Origin: Gracilaria vermiculophylla
Lineage: Eukaryota > Rhodophyta > Florideophyceae > Gracilariales > Gracilariaceae
DNA length: 64,000 bases
Assembly: GCA_019155205.2 (NCBI GenBank)
Contig: JAHNZQ020000016.1
Location: forward strand, 1,020,008-1,084,007
Direction: 5' to 3'
The notes under the pieces were generated by a model. It was not told the DNA's origin. It was given only the letters and a program-made list of their open reading frames with translations, and did not search any database. Made by a program: the position numbers and the translations under genes. Below are positions 17,766 to 28,392 of this stretch, piece after piece. Each line of letters opens with the position of its first letter. Within the stretch, counting starts at the first letter, position 1.

Positions 17766-18376
17766 ATGTCGGACTCGAAGACCTGCACCATCCGCACTCG
17801 CAAGTTCTTGACGAACCAGCTTCTACAAAGAAAGCAATTTGTAAGTTGCGCTGCCCCTTCAACAAGGCAGAGGTGATTCGAAAACTTCAACGCGTGTCAG
17901 TTTGAGAGACAAACTGGGTCGAAGGAGCGCGGATCGCTTGTTTTTGCGCCCAGAGCGATCTCGGGCGACGCACCACTGTCGATTGCACCTCACCATGTAT
18001 CGTGTATCGGTGCTAACCAGACCTTGACCGTTTTCCATCTGCCACGAAACAGGTAATCGATGTGTTGCATCCCGGTCGCGCAAATGTCCCCAAGGCGGAG
18101 CTGACCGAGAAGCTCACCAAGATGTACAAGGTGTCCGATCCTTCGACCATTTTCCTCTTCGGCTTCTCCACACAATTCGGTGGCGGGAAGAGTTCTGGAT
18201 TCGGAGTCATTTACGATAGTCTTACAGCCGCGAAGAAGTTTGAACCCGTGTACAGACTGCGTCGTGCTGGTATGGCTGAGGCGCCCACCGGATCGCGTAA
18301 GCAGCGAAGGGAGCGAAAGAATCGATCGTTGAAACTGCGTGGTGTTGCCAAGGGTAAATCCTTGGGACATAAATAA
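17766..18376 (+). CDS. RPS24: 40S ribosomal protein eS24, two exons
   Basis: Small-subunit ribosomal protein. Exon 1 is 17766-17840 (25 codons, [20 protein letters not shown]), the intron 17841-18052 is 212 nt (gtaagt to aacag, with ctaac 40 bases before the acceptor), exon 2 is 18053-18376. The joined product is 132 aa, the family's normal length. Conserved blocks: [51 protein letters not shown], and a basic C-terminus with [11 protein letters not shown]. The short first exon ending right after the start region is a common layout for ribosomal protein genes. Confidence 0.97.
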
Positions 18377-18601
18377 TTGTGACCGGTACATTGTGCGCTT
18401 TCTTGCGCTGACACGATCGTGGGCTTGTCTGTTTGGGCGTCACATTTGTGTTCATGTTCGCGCCGTATACGGCATGTGTTTTTACTTCGTTGCAATGGCG
18501 GGTTCCGTTTATGAACGTTGAGGGCGCTCGTAGGTGTCAAGCCGATAGTCAAGAAGTTGTAAGTTAAAAGTGCACTTTGCCATTATCATCCAAATAATTT
18601 T

Positions 18602-19108
18602 TCAGGGCTTTGTCTCCCCATCATCAGATGAAAGCGATCGCAAGTCATCCGGTTGCGAAACCAGTTTCCCCTGCTCTCTTTGTTTCTCGCGAAGAAGCTC
18701 AACAATTGCTCTCTTTGTTCTCTGTTCCAAACGCTGTAGTTTTGGGGCCAAGCTCTTCTTCATATCCCAGTTTCCCTTTCGAGGAACTATGTTGTCCAGG
18801 TCTAGTGCAGGGTCCATAAACTTTCTGTTCGAGGAGCGAATCGTAGCTTGCTGCTCCTCGAGAATTTGTTGTAGCATTGCATCTGGCTCATCTGTTTCTT
18901 CACAGTCTGATCATTGAAAACACAGCAATAAATGCGGTTAGAGGGGTCATATAAAGGACTGCCGCCACTTGATGCTGAGACGAGAATGGGGTATCTTACA
19001 TTTTTTCAAATCCTCTGTGCGAGGCACGTAGTTCTGAAACCTAAGCTTTTTTAGCACATCGGGCTTTGGGATCTCTTCCATTTGTTTAGCACTTTTGTTT
19101 TCTATCAT
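18602..19108 (-). CDS. CCDC12 / Cwf18 pre-mRNA splicing factor, two exons
   Basis: Spliceosome-associated protein of the Cwf18 family (CCDC12 in animals). Exons 19108-19000 and 18906-18602, intron 93 nt (gtaaga to gatcag, with ctaac branch site), give 137 aa. Family motifs: LKKLRFQNYVPRTEDLKK in exon 1, and in exon 2 IVPRKGNWDMKKSLAPKLQR then LEQRTKRAIVELLREK, the conserved coiled-coil core. The splice restores the frame between TEDLKK and the exon 2 segment YCEETDEPDAM. Homologues carry about 30 more residues at the N-terminus; none is obvious here, so an additional 5' exon is possible. The C-terminal tail is acidic and Ser-rich. Confidence 0.88.
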
Positions 19109-19521
19109 GGTCAAAAGTTGTACTACTTTGAACACGAAGCTCCTGCTGCTCGAAAAGACTTGTTAGCGCTTTACGTGGGTATTATAGTGGGCGGCTGAAG
19201 TTGAAGACATTGTTCAAAATTTTTCAAGTGAAAAGCGTTTTGGGTTTCTCCCACGGCTCCTGGCATGCCAGGTGGCGTATTTCTATTCATGGGGCCGTAG
19301 TTAACAATAATACTGTATCCATCGCAACTCGGTTCCAGAGAAAGCCAGCTGTGCCAGAGCATACGACGTTACGGCTCCGACATGTTTCCACCGGAGAGAA
19401 GGCGAGTGTCACTTGAACAAAGTGTTCCTGGAGCCAAACTGCCGACGATTACCCTCAAACAAAGTGGAGCGTCTGTGTATTTTGCAACCGACGAACCTGT
19501 GAACGTCGGGCATCGGGAACA
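19109..19521. promoter_or_regulatory. Divergent promoter, CCDC12 / ARL2
   Basis: 413 bases between divergent starts, moderate base composition. It may contain an unrecognised 5' exon of CCDC12. No repeats seen. Confidence 0.45.
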
Positions 19522-20103
19522 ATGGGTCTAATGACCATCTTAAGGAAAGTGAAAGCAAGAGAGAGAGAAATACGCATCCTCGTGCTCGGATTGGACAATG
19601 CCGGCAAAACAACGATTATGAAGCGTCTGAAAGGAGAAGATGTGCAAAGCGTCTCACCTACTCTTGGCTTCGATATCAACACGTTGGAATTCGACAAGTA
19701 CAAGCTCAATATGTGGGATGTAGGTGGACAGCAAACCATCCGGACGTATTGGCGAAACTATTTTGAGCAAACAGATGGAATCATCTGGGTGGTAGACTCT
19801 GCCGACGTGGCCCGATTGTGCGACTGTCGAACCGAACTTGAAAAACTGCTCAAGGAAGAACGGCTGGCTGGCGCTTCACTGCTCATCTTAGCAAACAAGC
19901 AGGATTTAAGTGGCGCGCTCTCAACAGAGCACATAATCGAACACCTCGCACTGAATGATTTGATTGGTAAGAAGCGCCATTGGCAAGTGTTTCCGTGCTC
20001 CGCTCTTGCTGGCGAAAACATCATAAACGTCGAGAATCGTCTGACGAAAAGCATCGAATGGCTCGTTCAAGAGGTATCCTCACGAATCATCTTGGCAGAT
20101 TGA
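19522..20103 (+). CDS. ARL2: ARL2 small GTPase
   Basis: 193 aa, single exon. ARL2 binds tubulin cofactor D and regulates tubulin heterodimer assembly, and also binds the BART/PDE-delta class of effectors. Visible: N-terminal [20 protein letters not shown] with Gly2, which is typically not myristoylated in ARL2; G1 [10 protein letters not shown]; switch I with [12 protein letters not shown]3 [28 protein letters not shown]4 NKQD; G5 CSA. Oddity: the segment [18 protein letters not shown] has about six or seven extra residues (VENRLTK region) compared with the usual GENLLPGIDWL. The C-terminus SSRI-ILAD matches. Neighbour of CCDC12 in a head-to-head pair. Confidence 0.95.
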   Translation: MGLMTILRKVKAREREIRILVLGLDNAGKTTIMKRLKGEDVQSVSPTLGFDINTLEFDKYKLNMWDVGGQQTIRTYWRNYFEQTDGIIWVVDSADVARLCDCRTELEKLLKEERLAGASLLILANKQDLSGALSTEHIIEHLALNDLIGKKRHWQVFPCSALAGENIINVENRLTKSIEWLVQEVSSRIILAD

Positions 20104-20465
20104 TTGGGGCACACTGCAGACTATCACTAAGTGGAGCGGCTTCTCTGGCGGTTTCTATTTTACAAGTTCTACGTCAACTGAAGTAATGGTATTCGTAGCA
20201 AACAAGCACAACTTGCCAAACTATGATTCACTTGAAACTAATGGCTGTAACGAGCACGGTGAAGAACACAATGATTGAAGTATCGGTGAGTAACGGTGTA
20301 AGAAAAGCCCATGACTGTGGTACAAAACTTTCAAGTAGTCGGGCGAAGCACAGCATCACAACACAACTGCTGCAATGCAAATCGAAAAAGGCAAGTGGTA
20401 AACGCGAAAGTGGTTAAGAAATTGGCCCCCGGCAACAAAAAGGTCTATTGCACGGCAATGAATCA
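20104..20465. other. Convergent 3' spacer, ARL2 / CBM48-SPRY
   Basis: 362 bases between converging genes. No gene, repeat or RNA gene recognised. Confidence 0.4.
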
Positions 20466-22164
20466 TTACCCCTTTGTTGCCATGCTCATATTTCTAGGTG
20501 TATTGCCCGCATCCCGAGGTATCTTCTGACCATGAAGCGTAACAATTTCCTCACCAACTGGAAGCGAGGACGTGAACAACATGTCCTCGCCATTAAATCG
20601 AGCATACACGCGGGAGTGCATGGAAAACAAGGATAAAGTAGGAAATACGTCCAACTCGCCGACAAAGTGGTATGAGACGATGCCTCTCGACTTGCCATCG
20701 ACGAAAAACTCTGTCGAAACAAGCCGAGACGTTTTGCCCTTGCCGATTTCATTGTGCGTCGTCTTCATAGACACAAGACAACCGATAGTGCAACCGGATT
20801 CCAGCCCATCTCCAAAGTCTCTCCATGTTTCCTTTCCATCAACGGTCTGAACCAAACTGCCCGATGTAGAATAGCCGACGGAGTTCGGTCTCGTGCCACA
20901 CAGACAATTGACGGGAAGCTCATGCGTACTAAGACCGACGCACACACCACCCCCCAACGACTGTCGAAAGATGAAAAATTCATAGTACACTCTGCAAGCA
21001 CCCTGACGAATCGGTAAGAGACCCCTGACCGATTGGTACAAGCTCTTTTCTTTCACTCGGACGGCGCAGTGGTTTGCATCAAGCAACTGAATACCGTCAT
21101 GGCATTCCTTGGGGTTAAAGCCGAGAACGGGTGAGGATAGGCGCGCTCGTACGGAACACGCAAGTTCCGTGGGGTTGCTCGACAAGGCTCTGGCGCGATA
21201 AGGCGCAGTGTGCGGAAGTGAACCAGCCTGGTCATTGAGAGTGGCCGCATACGCGGCATCACTGAACGAGGACATGTTAGGATCATAACGCAAGGGCTCA
21301 TCAAGAATGTTCTCCATAGAAGAGGCTCTCGAAATGGTGCCGTCTGCCAACTGCACGTCCAAAATGCTTCGGAAGGCCGGTAGATTCTTGACGTTGACTA
21401 CAATGACGTCGAAGGGGCGGTCGGATACTTTGGAATGCATGTAGACTTTTCGAAATGGAAAAGGCGCAGTGTGGTCTCTCTCAATGTATTTGTAGGCGAC
21501 GCCAATGTTGCGCTGCAAATGCTTGATGGTGCTCGGGGTCATGATGCCGGCCTCTATCTGGGACATGGGCTCGGTTTCGCCGACCGATTCAATCGGGGAG
21601 GAACCGAAGAAGCTGGTGCAGAAGCAGGTGAGGTCGCCGCAAGGCTCGACCTGGACGGAGAGGACGTTGTTGATGATGCCACGCTCATCATGCGTGGTGG
21701 GCTGTTCGGGCGCATGTCTCCAGACGTTGTCAATGATGACTTTGGGGAGGGAACGGGGCGGGAAAGGTTAGCACAGATGGGTGCGTGGGGGCGCGAGGTG
21801 AAGGGGAGGCGCGAGAAAGCGGAAACATACACTTGTACTGGTACTCGCCGGGGGGCAAGGCCTTGCGGAAGATCCAGGCAGAGCCGTCTGCGGCGGGGGT
21901 CTGCGTCATGGCATCAGTGGTCTCCCAATTGCAGAAAGTGCCGGTGACAAAGGCGGAGCTTGCGGGATAGGGCCAGGTGAAAGTGACATCTGTGACGAGC
22001 TCAAAGGAGTAGCGGGGCCCATTGGCATGGGCGCTTTGGGCGTGGGCGCGGTTAATCTCTTCGTGGGAAACAGACCAAATGCCGGGGGTGGCCGGGGTGG
22101 GCGCGCCGCCATAAGCGGGGGGGTAGTGGGCGGGCGGCGAGTGAGAGACGGCGGTGGTCGGCAT
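20466..22164 (-). CDS. CBM48 (AMPK-beta-type glycogen-binding) plus SPRY domain protein, two exons
   Basis: Exons 22164-21831 and 21739-20466, 91-nt intron (gtatgt to caaag, ctaac branch site); 535 aa. Residues about 58-143 form a carbohydrate-binding module of the AMPK-beta/CBM48 type: VTFTWPYPASSAFVTGTFCN, EYQYKFIIDNVWRHAPEQPT (completed only by the splice) and NNVLSVQ. Residues about 357-500 form a SPRY domain: RVYYEFFIF, GVCVGLSTHELP, SVGYSTSG, GCTIGCLV, EFFVDGKSRG, and VFPTLSLFS. The AMPK-beta C-terminal ASC domain is absent, so this is not an AMPK-beta subunit. A plausible role is linking cytosolic floridean starch or glycogen to another protein through SPRY; that is inference. The N-terminal 40 residues are Pro/Ala-rich. 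Confidence 0.88.
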
Positions 22165-23237
22165 GGCTCTGTGCGGATGAAGGCGGGCAGGTGGAGGGCG
22201 GGAGGTGAGGAGGTGAGGAGGTGAGGAAGTGCAGTAGCAAGCGGGGAGGATGGTTGCGGAGGCGGTGGTGGGGGCGGAGGTGGTGGCGGTTGTGGTGGCG
22301 GTGATGGTGGCGATGGCGACAATAGTGGGGACAGAATCAAGTGGGGGGTGGCGGGGGCAGCGGTGGTGTCGGGAGTGGAAGCCACAGCTGTGCAATAACA
22401 GCAGCGGAGAAGACCGAACGCTGGCGAACGCGCGCGAACGCGTGCGCGCGCACGCGCACGCGCGCGCACGCGCTCGCGCGCGCTCCAACGCCACGGATAG
22501 CGCGACGTGCTCGCGGCGCGGCTGTGGCGCCTGTGCGCGGCGGCTGGCAGCGAGCGGGGGGGAGGGGGAGGCCAGCACGCGGCACCGGCGTAGCGCTGGT
22601 GCCTGCTTCCGCACGCGCGGCGCCCGCGGCGCGCGCGCCCAATGAGCGCGGCGCGCGCCACGGCGGCGCCGCGCCGCGCCGCGTCGCCCGCCGCCGCGCC
22701 GCGCGCTGCCGCCGCACGGCGGGCCACGTCAGGTGCGCGCGCGGCGGCGCGCGCGCGTCTGCGGCTCACGAGCGGCGCGCCACGCGCCGCTGCCGCCGGC
22801 CGCTGCCGCCGCTGCCGCCGCCGCCGCCGCCGCCGTCGCCGCTGCCGCCGCCGCCGCCGCCTCCGGTAGCCGCGGCTACCACCGTCTGCCGCCTTTGCCG
22901 CGCGCCGCCGCGCGCCCGCGCCGTGCCCCTCGCGCGCGCCCCTCCGCGCGTCCGCCGCCGCCCCCGCGGCGGAACGCCGCCCATCCCTCCAAATCTGCGC
23001 CCTCCGCTTTCGAGCGCGCCGCCCTCTAGATTTTATCCGAATTTCAACAACTCCAAGCGCTTCGCGCCGTCGTGCTGATCTCGCCGAGATGTCAAAACTC
23101 CCCCCACGCCCCCTCCGCCCCGTCCACTGCCCGCAGCTCAGAGCACTCCACCGTTCCGCCGCCGTCCCTTCCCCTCCCCCCCCTTGTCTCCTCCCATTCT
23201 CCCCCCTCCCCCTCCCCAGCAGCCCCAGCCTTTCATC
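22165..23237. promoter_or_regulatory. Bidirectional GC-rich promoter, CBM48-SPRY / plastid RRM
   Basis: 1.07 kb between divergent starts. G-rich triplet runs (22250-22380), an alternating CG/CA tract at about 22430-22480 that could adopt Z-DNA, and GCC/GCG runs (22780-22870) are present, with a C-rich leader before the RRM ATG. Long open frames on both strands are compositional. No gene recognised. Confidence 0.5.
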
Positions 23238-23717
23238 ATGTCGGCTTTCGTCACTCCTACCGCCTTCTCTGTCGCCAAGCTGAGCGTTGCACCGTCCGCC
23301 ACCTCCTTCCACGGCGTCCGCTTCAGGACCGCCGCAGCCCGCCCTTCCACGCTGCCGCGCACCGCCGCCCCCAAGTCCCAGGTACCGCACATGGTCGAGG
23401 GCGAAAGCTCTCTCGAGAGCGACACCCCCGTCGCGGAGAAGACAAAGCTCTTCGTCGGAAACCTCTCGTGGAACACCACAGATGAATCGCTTGGTGCCGC
23501 CTTTTCCGAGTTTGGAACCGTCGTCGATTCCCGTGTGATCACCGATCGCGTCTCTGGAAGGTCTCGTGGTTTTGGTTTCATCGAGTATGACGCCCCTGAC
23601 TCCGCCTCCGAAGCCTTGCTCAAGATGAACGGCGTGGAAATCGACGGCAGGGCTGTTCGCGTCGATCGCGCCACGCGCCGCAGCTTCAGACAGCCTTCGC
23701 GGGAAGAGTTTTACTAG
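23238..23717 (+). CDS. Plastid-targeted single-RRM RNA-binding protein
   Basis: 159 aa from ATG at 23238. The first ~50 residues (MSAFVTPTAFSVAKL onward) are Ser/Ala/Arg-rich with no acidic residues: a plastid transit peptide with the early phenylalanine typical of red algae and glaucophytes, and no signal peptide before it. One RRM at about residues 68-145: RNP2 LFVGNLSW, RNP1 RGFGFIEY, and AVRVDRAT at the end. It is like chloroplast and cyanobacterial-type RNA-binding proteins that stabilise or edit organelle transcripts. The short tail SFRQPSREEFY lacks a Gly-rich domain. An upstream in-frame start at 23184 codes for a Pro-rich leader and was not used. Confidence 0.88.
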   Translation: MSAFVTPTAFSVAKLSVAPSATSFHGVRFRTAAARPSTLPRTAAPKSQVPHMVEGESSLESDTPVAEKTKLFVGNLSWNTTDESLGAAFSEFGTVVDSRVITDRVSGRSRGFGFIEYDAPDSASEALLKMNGVEIDGRAVRVDRATRRSFRQPSREEFY

Positions 23718-26434
23718 ACGTATCTCTGTTAAACCTCTAGAGTGTCATGTGCTGCTGCTAAAAAGTCACAAACTGTTTGTTGCTTGCTGGCTTTTGCTCG
23801 TGTCGTGTCTTGGAACAAATTGCCAGCTTGCTGTACTCGGTACCGCGCCCTGAGCATTTCTTTGGCCTCTGTCTTTCACGTTTGCTTTGCACGCTTCTCA
23901 TGGCCATGGCTTGTAAACCCCGCACACTCCACTGCAGTGCTTGGCCCACAAGCATGTTCTAACTTCGAATTAACCGGTAATCCCAAGTTAGCTTTATGTG
24001 TTGCACGGTTTTCCTGTTAAAGAGCTTGTTATCCAAATTTCGCCCATTATCTTCCCCTGTCGCCACCAGATGTATGCGTAGCGACCGAGTTTTTTCTTTG
24101 TAGCGTACTATTACTGCTGTGACCTCCCGGCCAATTGCCCAAGCCACAGCATCCGTGGCTCCCGCCGCGTGCTACATCACTGCTGCAATTCCGCCGTTTC
24201 GCCTCCGCGACTCGCGCCCTTCTTATCTCACTTCTCGCAAATTTTATCATGAGCTCCAGCCTTATGTGGTCTGTGTGGCTCGATAAAAAGCTGCGACAGT
24301 GAAATGACAGTGCAGTTCCACGCTCTTGTAGGTGACGTCGAGATAGCTTGCTACGATCCTGTGTTCCTTTCATTCTGCCTCTGCTTCATAATTGTTTTTC
24401 ATCTCTTGACACTGCTTTTATCTACCACCTATCGGGAGCAGCTTTCAATTAAAAAAACCCGTGTTCTCTTGCGAGCCAATCGCTTTAACCGTTTTTGAAG
24501 CCATGATGCTACTTGCAGCTATTATACTCCTCACGAACATTAGAGGCTTAATGGCGTGATGTCCTTGGCGAAAGAGAAAGCAATGAAATTAAACACACGA
24601 GGCTTAGACTTTACTGACTGGTGATATTGTGCCACGACCATGAACACATCAAAATAACGAACAATATAGTGCGTACACTGAGATTCATTTCTTCTTTTCA
24701 ACGTCATCTTAAAACGAATTTCTACCACATAATATGTCTTTCCACGACTGAACATTCAAGTCCATGGTTATATCCGTGGTATATGGCGAGACGATACAAT
24801 TCACGATAGAGCTGAAACGAGAAAGAAACGGAACTATCCGTGACTGCTGAGCAACATGCGACAGAGTAGCATCCTAGCTGTTAAAATACAAAATGCCCAA
24901 AAAACCGAGCGTAGTTCCGCATCCTGCTGCATGACAACGATACTGGATTAATATTGAGGTGAAAGCTTTCAATTCTTCAGCTCTCGAGATTGAAAGCAGC
25001 AGCTTTGTGGTCCTCTTCATTAGAAAAAAAGTAGCTTTCTAAGTCTTTAAAGATTCCAACCCAAAGCAGTCACAAGTTTCGCAAATTGAACTCTCCATTT
25101 GATTGAAAGCTTCCCCTTGAGATCAACTACTCCTTATGCAACTGGAATGAAAATTAACGAGTAACCCATTTTGAGCGGTCCAAGTTCCTTAGCCGCGACC
25201 TACGATAGAAATCGGGACAAAACCCTCAATGTTGCTCAGACACACCAGTTGTTCAGGATCCAAAAATGAACCATGAGCAGACTTTCAGTGAAATACTGAT
25301 GGATTTCATCTGCGTTCGTTGATCCAAAACGTAATCGGCACCAAATCATGGTATGAGGAAGTGAAGGTCTTTGTTCATAGCTCATTGTGGCATTAGCTTG
25401 AATTAGTTCGAGTAGTCAAACCCTGTCATTGACTTGTGCATATCTTTGTTCTTCTTTCCATACGTAAAAGTTTGATAAACTGCAACATGGTAAAAACCAC
25501 TACGTACTTCCGAATTTCAAGCGAATAAAACCTCATACATAAAGAAAGGAACTAAAAGATCTCTCACTTTGTTTCCGTGAAGTATCGACCAATTATCTTC
25601 CTATTTGCAAAACATTGAAAAGATCACAAAGGAAATGAGACCAATGGGATGTAAAAGCAGTTGAGGAAAAGTGAGTCGTTTAAGAAGATGAATATGGAGA
25701 GCCTGACCTGGTGGTGCGCAGTTTAATAGAGTATTTGAGGCAGATCTATTTCAGCATATTTCGGGAAAGTGTCGAGCATACATTACCAATTAATGGAATG
25801 CAGCTTCCTTTGGAGCAATGTACCGACGGAACGCAGAGTATTGCAAACACACAGCTTTGTATTCTTGTTTGGTTGCTTCCTTTTTTGTCCGTGGGAAAGG
25901 TGTTTGTGCTACGGTGGGTAATCGAAGTGGCACCGCAAAGCACCGCTCACGAACAATGAAAAAGAGGGTGATTGTAAGAGTGCAATATGGCTATCAAACG
26001 TGTACACTGAGGGCCTTCAATTAGAAACTTCAGGTGAGATCCCGTCATCTCATTTCATACCGAAATCGAAAGTTCGGTGGAGTACCCAGGAAAAAGGGCA
26101 TTCACCTCAAGACCAAGTTGACAGATGAATGGCCCTCGATGTAAAGGTTGATGGCTCAGGTTTCAGCACAGCCCGTGCCTCGCAGTCTGTACGGCGACTT
26201 TTCATTGCTTTGATCAAGATCCCGAAATCGGAAATAAGACAGCCATGAGACAGTGTGAATCAGTTTGGCAAACAAGCAGGAGTAACAATATTTACAGTTC
26301 GTAGCTGCCACATTGACAGCCACCACGTGCATCGAAGAGAACACGGATATTAATGCAACGACGCCTAGGCCTTGAGAAGTCAGTCGTTGGCGACCAGTTG
26401 GTGTGCCGGTGGCATTCCAAGGCATGCACGCATC
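23718..26434. other. AT-rich gene-free stretch, 2.7 kb
   Basis: Longest stretch without a recognised gene. Composition is AT-rich and even; frames are short (under 90 codons) and show no family resemblance; no branch-site plus splice pair linking conserved exons was found, and no tRNA-like T-loop. The first part is presumably RRM 3' UTR and the last few hundred bases NIPA-like 3' UTR; the middle (24500-26000) may be a repeat remnant or non-coding RNA. Confidence 0.5.
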
Positions 26435-27972
26435 TTAAACCATCCCCTCCTGGACTACTACTTTTTCACCACGCTTCGGGCTTGTTGTTGCATGCTGCAA
26501 CGGTGCTTCCTCAGGGCCCGCGTCCTCTGTTTCAGTAGCTGTTGATTCGTCTTCTATCGAAAATTGTTTGTGGCCTTCGTCTGCTTCCTCCATACTGATA
26601 CCTCGATAATGTCGCCCCCCGCCCTCACCTTCTTCATCCTCACTGAATGGTTGGAACTTGGGAGGCTGGGGAGATACCAAGGGATTCTCCTCCGAAACAA
26701 TTTCATAAATAACATCAGCGGCATTAAGAGATTTGGCGTTGGCATCATCGCGTGGACACAACATGGCCACGCCGACGAGAACGCAGACGAAGCCGACAGC
26801 ATATGCGCCGTACTCTTTCCTGCCGAATCCGATAAACTCTTCATAGTAGATGCCGCCTGCAATGGTGCTGAAAAGAATCCAACAAATTTGCATCATTGGG
26901 ATGAGATAGACAGCCTCAAACAGCCGAAGACCATGGTTTAATCTCGTGACCCAGTACGTGGCGGCGGCAATGAAGCCCATGAGTATAAAGTACGTTTGAT
27001 AGGAGAGGAGAGGGTTCGAGTATGCTGGGTTTGGGTGAAGGGCCTGGATTAGAAGCATCGACAGAGATTTGGCCAGCACGACGGCTTGCGTGCCGAAGAG
27101 TGCAGACTTGATTGAAAAAAAGACGGCTAGAACTTGACGCTCGCGAATGTTTGATTTGGCAATGTCGAATCGACCGATTCCTCGATCGCGCATGATCTTT
27201 TGCTTGACTGAGGAGTAGGCAAGCGACACAAAACAGGCGAGAAATCCGGCTCCAAGCAGGTAGCATACATACTCAGATCTTCCGTACAGGGCTGCCAGCT
27301 CCTCCGGGCGATAATTCTTGGTTCCGTGCGCACCGAAAATGACGATGAAAACGCAGCCAGTGATGATGAGGGCGACGCCGGCATACGCGTACTGCTCTAT
27401 CTTCTCGTGCAGGATAAAGCGCGAGAAGAAGACCTGCGAGAGAAACTGCACGGAGCCCAAACCGGAAAGCAGAGACTGGGCAGCAAATTTGAAGGCACCG
27501 AAGGACATTGCGGTGCCGAGGGTGAACATGGCGAAGCCGGCAACCCACATGGGGATGCGCGAGAGACGGGGGCGCTCATCCGGCGGCAGAAGTAGTCTGC
27601 GGTTGATGGCTAGCTTCATGACATTTGTGCCCATGTTGTTGAGCTTTGGAACGAGTGGAATGTTAGATTTGAGCGATGGATTGCCCGGTGCGGTTGCCAA
27701 CTAAAAGGGCTTAGAAAACTTACGACACTGACGTGTTGCAGAGGGAGGAGGGAGGAGGAGGGAGAAAAGTTGGGGGCGCCGCATTGTGAGTGTCAGCAGC
27801 GAGCATACGCACGAGTTGAGCGCGCGCGCTTGTCGGGCGAGCGCGGGTGGACGGGCGAGGGGAAGGCGCGGCAGGCGACAACATACCTGCCGAAAATGGC
27901 GAGCACGATGCCCGGCCACCAGCTGCCGACCTTCCATCCGAGGCTCGAAAACAGGTTGATGTGCTGAAACAT
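26435..27972 (-). CDS. NIPA-like magnesium transporter family protein, three exons including a 4-nt exon
   Basis: Multi-pass membrane protein of the NIPA/DUF803 family (Mg2+ or divalent cation transport, DMT superfamily). Model: exon 1 27972-27887, exon 2 27727-27724, exon 3 27643-26435; introns of 159 and 80 nt with gtatgt/gtcag and gtaagt/caaag ends, branch sites ctgac and ctaac. Product 432 aa. The first helix is WWPGIVLAIFGS, joined to VLNNMGTNVMKLA, the family's first conserved block; then about eight further hydrophobic segments (SRIPMWVAGFAMFTLG, ALIITGCVFIVIFGAHG, SEYVCYLLGAGFLACF, YFILMGFIAAATYW, and so on). The C-terminal ~90 residues are acidic and soluble. Alternative: a single intron using a poor gttgtc donor at 27882 would give GRYLNNMG. 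Head-to-head with FKBP. Confidence 0.82.
27724..27727 (-). other. Predicted 4-nucleotide microexon of the NIPA-like gene
   Basis: Bases TGTC on the minus strand, flanked by a pyrimidine-rich acceptor ending gtcag and a perfect gtaagt donor. Exon 1 ends in phase 2 and exon 3 can only start in phase 0, so a link of 1 mod 3 bases is needed. Intron 1 holds just two AG dinucleotides, and only this one gives the right phase. Confidence 0.65.
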
Positions 27973-28392
27973 GGCGCTGCGACATGAACGTGAGACGGCG
28001 CAGAGGAGGCACAAGCGGCGCAGGGGCGGCCGTGCGAGACGAGTGCCGGGCGCGCTCGCGCAGACCAGGGCGGGCGGGGCGCGAGCCGTGGGGGGGGGGC
28101 CGCAGCTTTGGCGGCGACGTGCGCCGCCGCGCCAGCCAGCGGCTCTCGACAGTCAACAGAGGCCGCGCGCACGCAGACCGCGCCGCCACGCGCGGGCCGG
28201 TGCGGCGCCAGCGCGGCGATGCGCGTTTGGATTTTTGAACGCCGCGCTGATTTGCGGCCATTTCGCGCGCCGCCGCAGTGTCATGCGGCGCCGCCTCGCG
28301 GGCGCGCCGCGCGTGGGCGCTGGCGCCTGCGCATGGTGCGCCGCGCGCGCGTTGCGTCCCGGCGCGCGTCGCGCAGCTTGCAGCGCGCACCC
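27973..28392. promoter_or_regulatory. Bidirectional GC-rich promoter, NIPA-like / FKBP
   Basis: 420 bases between divergent starts, very GC-rich with a G9 run at about 28090. Open frames through it on both strands are compositional. Confidence 0.5.

Noticed and set aside
20030..20052. A 23-nt GT-AG segment in the ARL2 insertion that could be a tiny intron
   Set aside because: Removing it shifts the frame and destroys the conserved last helix; no branch site.
20466..22164. AMPK beta subunit
   Set aside because: The glycogen-binding module matches, but the C-terminal ASC domain is absent and a SPRY domain is present instead.
27701..27723. A 23-nt intron (gtaagt to ttttag) in the NIPA-like gene
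   Set aside because: It would keep 18 extra residues not found in the family. The 80-nt alternative ending at 27644 has a ctaac branch site and restores the conserved GSVLNNMGTN.
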